Assembly (NCBI GenBank): GCA_026395965.1
Contig: JAPLXS010000006.1
Span: 182,683-233,164 of the forward strand
DNA length: 50,482 nucleotides
Source of the DNA: Candidatus Nomurabacteria bacterium
GTDB lineage: Bacteria; Patescibacteriota; Minisyncoccia; Phycocordibacterales; UBA9973
Direction: 5' to 3'
This document shows positions 46,660 to 50,482 of the stretch, piece after piece. Numbering within the stretch: the first letter of the stretch is position 1; every line of letters starts with the position of its first letter. Under the pieces are notes generated by a model. It made no database searches. It was given only the letters and a program-made list of their open reading frames with translations, and was not told the DNA's origin. A program made the translations under genes and the position numbers.

Positions 46660-48609
46660 TTAGTGATTTATAGGAGCGGTTGCAACATTGCGACGTCCAA
46701 ACAATGAACGAGCTAAAAGTGCTAATAGCATTATAAATATAATTAATAGCAATAAACCAACAAGACTAATTCCAGACATATTTCCGAAGAGAGCGGCAGC
46801 TCCTAGAACATTTCCATCAGTCTTTGGATTGTTTAAAACATAGGCCATAGCATTTTCTTGTGCTTGATTTGGGTTTGTGTAAACAAGAACAGCTGTTGTA
46901 ACAACCTGAGCTAAGTTTGACTCCATTGAGTTTACTTTTGCTTGTATGTAGATAACACCTTCTGCTCCAGGAACAAGATCTTCAATAGGCGTAGATAATG
47001 TATTACTATCAGCTGAATAAGTTCCACGTGATGCATTTGTAACAGTTATTCCTTTTGGAAAAAATACTTGAACCATTGGGTTTACCAATTTTGATTTACC
47101 AATATTTTTGTAATACACTACGTAATCAACAACATCTCCTGTTCCAACTGCTTGGTAACGATTTTCAATCTTAAGCATGATTGGAGATGCACTACCAACT
47201 ACTGTTGTACCTTGAACTATTATTGGTCTTACTGGTTGAGCGTTTCCAAGTGTTTCAAATATTTCAATAGCTCCGCGTGATACTCCATTTGAACCTTCAG
47301 AAACTGCTCTAAAGAAATAAATTGTTTTAGGACTTAGGTTTGTTAGGTATTCACTAAAAGAAGTATTACTACCTGTTGTGTGTGACGATGATTTCAGACC
47401 AAGATAAACATCTGTTCCATATTCAAAATATGTATTTGCATTAGCATAGTTTGAATTTGTTATAAGACCATTTACTTGTGCTCCTGTTTGAGAAATATTT
47501 GTAGCAACTGTTGTAACAACACCTGCATTGTATACTGGAACAGGTACAACAACATTGTTTACATACACAGTTACAGAACGTGTCTGTGTACCTCCATTTG
47601 TACCATATGCATTTAATGTATATGTAGTTGTGTATGTAGGCCAAACTGTTTGTGATCCTGATACAGGAACACTGTAATTAAGATTTGAAATGTTTACACT
47701 TGTACAGTTGTTTGTACTCCAGTTAAGAACTGCTGAGTTTCCGTTTGTTATTGAACTTTGGTTTGTTGAGAAGTTGTTGATTGAACAGTTTGAAACTGCG
47801 TTATCAACATACACAGTTACAGAACGTGTCTGTGTACCTCCATTTGTACCATATGCATTTAATGTATATGTAGTTGTGTATGTAGGCCAAACTGTTTGTG
47901 ATCCTGATACAGGAACACTGTAATTAAGATTTGAAATATTTACGTTTGTACAATTACTTGTACTCCAGTAAAGAGTTACTGGATTTCCGTTTGTTATTGA
48001 AGGTTGGTTTGATGAGAAATTACTGATTGAACAGTTTGAAACTGGTGTTGTATTATTTCCAACAACAAAACTAACAACTGCTGAACCTTGTGATGACCAA
48101 CCTGGTGTTATGTCGCCAATGTATAAACCTTGTGTACTTAGAATTTCAGAACCATCTTGTCCGTTTAGCAGTGGAGTTACAGTCGGATGAGTATTTCCTG
48201 TATACCAAATAACAGAACCAAATGTAAGTGTTTGGGAAGTTGGTATATTTACTGATACTGAATTTGAAGTCATACCACCTTGTGAAGAAGTAATATCTGT
48301 TGTAAATGAGTGACTAGTAGAAGAACCAGTCTGCGCATTTAATACCAAACGAGTATTGTTTGCTGTAGTAGTTCCAGTATTGTGATAATAAACACGTACA
48401 TTTATAATATCTCCTGGGTTAGCACTTATGTTTGTGCCATTCCAACATGGGTCGCCCCATCCTGCTGAAGTATTTGTATTTGCTACGTTTATAGTAGGAC
48501 AGTCATTTGATGCTGTATTCCAAATACCAGTTGCAAAAGCATTTTGTCCAACAAAAAGAAGGGCAAAACTGAATATTCCGACTATTATTTTTTTCATGTA
48601 ATTTTTCAT
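46660..48609 (-). CDS. Large surface protein with signal peptide, duplicated Ig-like repeats, Fn3-like and DUF11-like domains, C-terminal TM
   Basis: MKNYMKKIIVGIFSFALLFVGQNAFA; two near-identical SNCSINNFS...RSVTVYV units; C-terminal TM + RR. Confidence 0.78.
   Translation of the reverse strand: MKNYMKKIIVGIFSFALLFVGQNAFATGIWNTASNDCPTINVANTNTSAGWGDPCWNGTNISANPGDIINVRVYYHNTGTTTANNTRLVLNAQTGSSTSHSFTTDITSSQGGMTSNSVSVNIPTSQTLTFGSVIWYTGNTHPTVTPLLNGQDGSEILSTQGLYIGDITPGWSSQGSAVVSFVVGNNTTPVSNCSISNFSSNQPSITNGNPVTLYWSTSNCTNVNISNLNYSVPVSGSQTVWPTYTTTYTLNAYGTNGGTQTRSVTVYVDNAVSNCSINNFSTNQSSITNGNSAVLNWSTNNCTSVNISNLNYSVPVSGSQTVWPTYTTTYTLNAYGTNGGTQTRSVTVYVNNVVVPVPVYNAGVVTTVATNISQTGAQVNGLITNSNYANANTYFEYGTDVYLGLKSSSHTTGSNTSFSEYLTNLSPKTIYFFRAVSEGSNGVSRGAIEIFETLGNAQPVRPIIVQGTTVVGSASPIMLKIENRYQAVGTGDVVDYVVYYKNIGKSKLVNPMVQVFFPKGITVTNASRGTYSADSNTLSTPIEDLVPGAEGVIYIQAKVNSMESNLAQVVTTAVLVYTNPNQAQENAMAYVLNNPKTDGNVLGAAALFGNMSGISLVGLLLLIIFIMLLALLARSLFGRRNVATAPINH
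47561..47937. repeat. 246-bp-period direct repeat in the surface-protein gene (about 131 bp identical)
   Basis: ACATACACAGTTACAGAACGTGTCTG...AAGATTTGAAAT at 47561 and 47807. Confidence 0.93.
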
Positions 48610-48804
48610 ATTATTTTATTCGGTAAATGATTTTATATGTTGCCATACAGACCATAGACCAACTTAATTTAAGTAATAGTATTATTATATCATAACGACA
48701 ACAAATGTCAAGTAAAATATCTACCCTTTTGGATAAATAAAACCTTCATTACATGTCTTACAATTTTAAACCTTCAACAATTTAGAAGTGTTAAAGACTT
48801 AAAA

Positions 48805-48835
48805 AAGTAAGGGAAAGAATATTCTTTCCCTACTT
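48805..48835 (-). terminator. Terminator after 48910..49740 gene
   Basis: AAGTAGGGAAAGAATATTCTTTCCCTTACTTTTTT on minus. Confidence 0.75.
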
Positions 48836-48909
48836 ATCTTGCTTTTGAAATACATTAATTGTTATTGCAAGAAACACAACAATCAGATTTAAAGAACTAA
48901 TGATTAATT

Positions 48910-49740
48910 TTAACGACGAGGTCCGTAGCCATTGTTGCTTCTACCAGAACCACCAGAACTGGTATTCATTCCAGCACCGCCGGAATTACCACCATAGCCA
49001 TTGTTACCATAATTCATACCAGCACCACCAGGTCCACCACCTGTATGAGTTGGAGCACCACCAGGTCCACCATAATTACGAGGTGGGGTGTAACTAGATC
49101 CGCTATAATATCCACCATTATAATTACGGGGTGGGTTATATGAACCCTGATTGTAATTAACATTGGTATTGTTATAAGTGTTTCCACCATAACAAGGTTT
49201 TGGAGTATTCCAGCTTATTCCCCATGAGACATTTACTCTTGGTCTAGGGTTTTGGTAAGTATTACCAACAACTCTATCAACATAAACAATTTGGATTTCC
49301 TTTTTTGGTGCTTCATAAGGAAGATCTGCATTGTTTAAAGTAAAATACTCAGTTTTACAGTTAAGTAAGTTGGCACAATCGTTTTTGTATAAAATGATTT
49401 TTCTAGAACCATCTTCATAAACAGTTACATCGCCAGCATACTCTCGGCCTTCATAGAATTTAATTAACCCTTTTTGAACATTCCAACATGAGTTTTGATA
49501 ACTCCCTGCTTGAAGCAATGTGTCTTTTACAACACGAACTTTTTGAAACAAAATTCTTATACCGCTTTCTCCTGTTTTTAACAAAAGATAATTTTTGTAT
49601 TGAATTTGTTTTGATGTTCCGCCCAAAGCGAAACTTTTGACTTCGCTTGGATTGTGATTACCGTAAGGCATCAAGGGTTGATCCTGAGCTGCGCATAGTC
49701 CAAACATTAGGACTGATACTAAAATTAATACATTTTTCAT
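48910..49740 (-). CDS. Secreted protein with Gly/Asn/Pro-rich C-terminus
   Basis: Signal peptide MKNVLILVSVLMFGLCAAQ; low-complexity PPRNY/GGPGG tail. Confidence 0.7.
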   Translation of the reverse strand: MKNVLILVSVLMFGLCAAQDQPLMPYGNHNPSEVKSFALGGTSKQIQYKNYLLLKTGESGIRILFQKVRVVKDTLLQAGSYQNSCWNVQKGLIKFYEGREYAGDVTVYEDGSRKIILYKNDCANLLNCKTEYFTLNNADLPYEAPKKEIQIVYVDRVVGNTYQNPRPRVNVSWGISWNTPKPCYGGNTYNNTNVNYNQGSYNPPRNYNGGYYSGSSYTPPRNYGGPGGAPTHTGGGPGGAGMNYGNNGYGGNSGGAGMNTSSGGSGRSNNGYGPRR

Positions 49741-49746
49741 TTTTTA

Positions 49747-49818
49747 AAGTTTTAAGTTTGTTATATTTTATTCCCAAGAATGGGATTTTGAGAAACAAAT
49801 ATAACAAACTTAAAACCT
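49747..49818. repeat. 20-bp inverted repeat with internal GC hairpin upstream of 48910..49740
   Basis: AGTTTTAAGTTTGTTATATTT ... AAATATAACAAACTTAAAACCT. Confidence 0.93.
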
Positions 49819-49899
49819 AACATTTGTATAAATAGTATCATATTTAAACATTCTTGTCAAGTATCTACATTACCCCATTATACGATATAATAACGGCAT

Positions 49900-50482
49900 A
49901 TGAGCATTCAATTTGATGACGATAAACAAAAAAAGGGTCTTGTAGACCTTAGAAAACAAGAAGAGGAAGACTTGATACAAGTTTTAGCTGAAGCAAAATA
50001 TGGAGTACCACCCATAAATCTATCTGGAGTAATAATAGACAACAATGCACTACGTTCTGTGCCAGAAAAAGATGCTGCTTCTTTGGAGATTGCTCCTTTT
50101 AAATTGGTGGGTAAAAATATTCACGTGGCAGTTAGATCTCCACAACCAGACAAGTTGGAAAACCTGACTACTTATTTTAAAGACCATGGGTATATTCCCC
50201 ATTTTTATATGGCATCTATTGCTAGTCTAGAAAAAGCATGGGAAAGATACAAAGAAATATCTTATGCTTCAGAATCTGGTAGAGGTACTGTTACTATTTC
50301 TGGTGATGTACTCAAGACACTCATGGCTGGAATAAAAAACATGGATGATATAAAAAAGGCTATCACTGAAGCTGAAGCAGGTAAAACACATACAACTTCT
50401 CATATCCTTGAAATTGTTTTGGCTGGAGCGATTGCGATAAATGCTTCTGATGTACACTTTGAACCAGAAGAAAAAACAGTAA
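49900..50482 (+). CDS. Type IV pilus/type II secretion ATPase (PilB/GspE) N-terminal part, truncated by window end
   Basis: Own translation: MSIQFDDDKQKKGLVDLRKQEEEDLIQVLAEAKYGVPPINL...ILEIVLAGAIAINASDVHFEPEEKTV. Confidence 0.85.
   Translation, partial: MSIQFDDDKQKKGLVDLRKQEEEDLIQVLAEAKYGVPPINLSGVIIDNNALRSVPEKDAASLEIAPFKLVGKNIHVAVRSPQPDKLENLTTYFKDHGYIPHFYMASIASLEKAWERYKEISYASESGRGTVTISGDVLKTLMAGIKNMDDIKKAITEAEAGKTHTTSHILEIVLAGAIAINASDVHFEPEEKTV

Overview
This 50.5 kb AT-rich window looks like a Patescibacteria/CPR (Parcubacteria-like) chromosome segment. The evidence is gene content (DUF5652, UBA-like N-terminal CPR protein, standalone tRNA-binding domain, reduced HolA/PolA) and use of standard stop codons including TGA. 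Housekeeping genes include rplS, rpsT, ruvA, ruvX, mutM, polA, holA-like, tsaE, RluA-type and TrmH-type enzymes, and a pilB 5' part. Six tRNAs are present: His, Leu, Val, Arg, Ser, Lys. Accessory loci include: (1) a vitamin-B12 locus (AdoCbl-dependent RNR, ECF S-component, cobalamin riboswitch, DUF4430 protein, and a 2xDUF4430 + alpha-toroid protein resembling transcobalamin/intrinsic factor); (2) a GH130/PMM/PMI mannoside phosphorolysis cluster; (3) a CsoR-CopA copper operon; (4) an MNT/His-phosphatase/Nudix trio; (5) a SEC-C gene broken by an in-frame stop and a 1-nt frameshift. The most novel-looking signal is a family of structured elements beside every tRNA gene in the window, plus one orphan copy. 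Downstream of each tRNA lies a terminator whose stem zips back into the tRNA acceptor arm, then usually a hairpin with an AA-CTGC-TT loop, an antisense T-arm, further hairpins (one with clear covariation), and a sense copy of the tRNA 3' end that in most copies is interrupted in the T-loop by a ~14-nt motif (AAGTGTACTCGCGG). Several tRNAs also carry copies of their own 5' end upstream. All calls were made by eye from sequence; no searches or folding were run.
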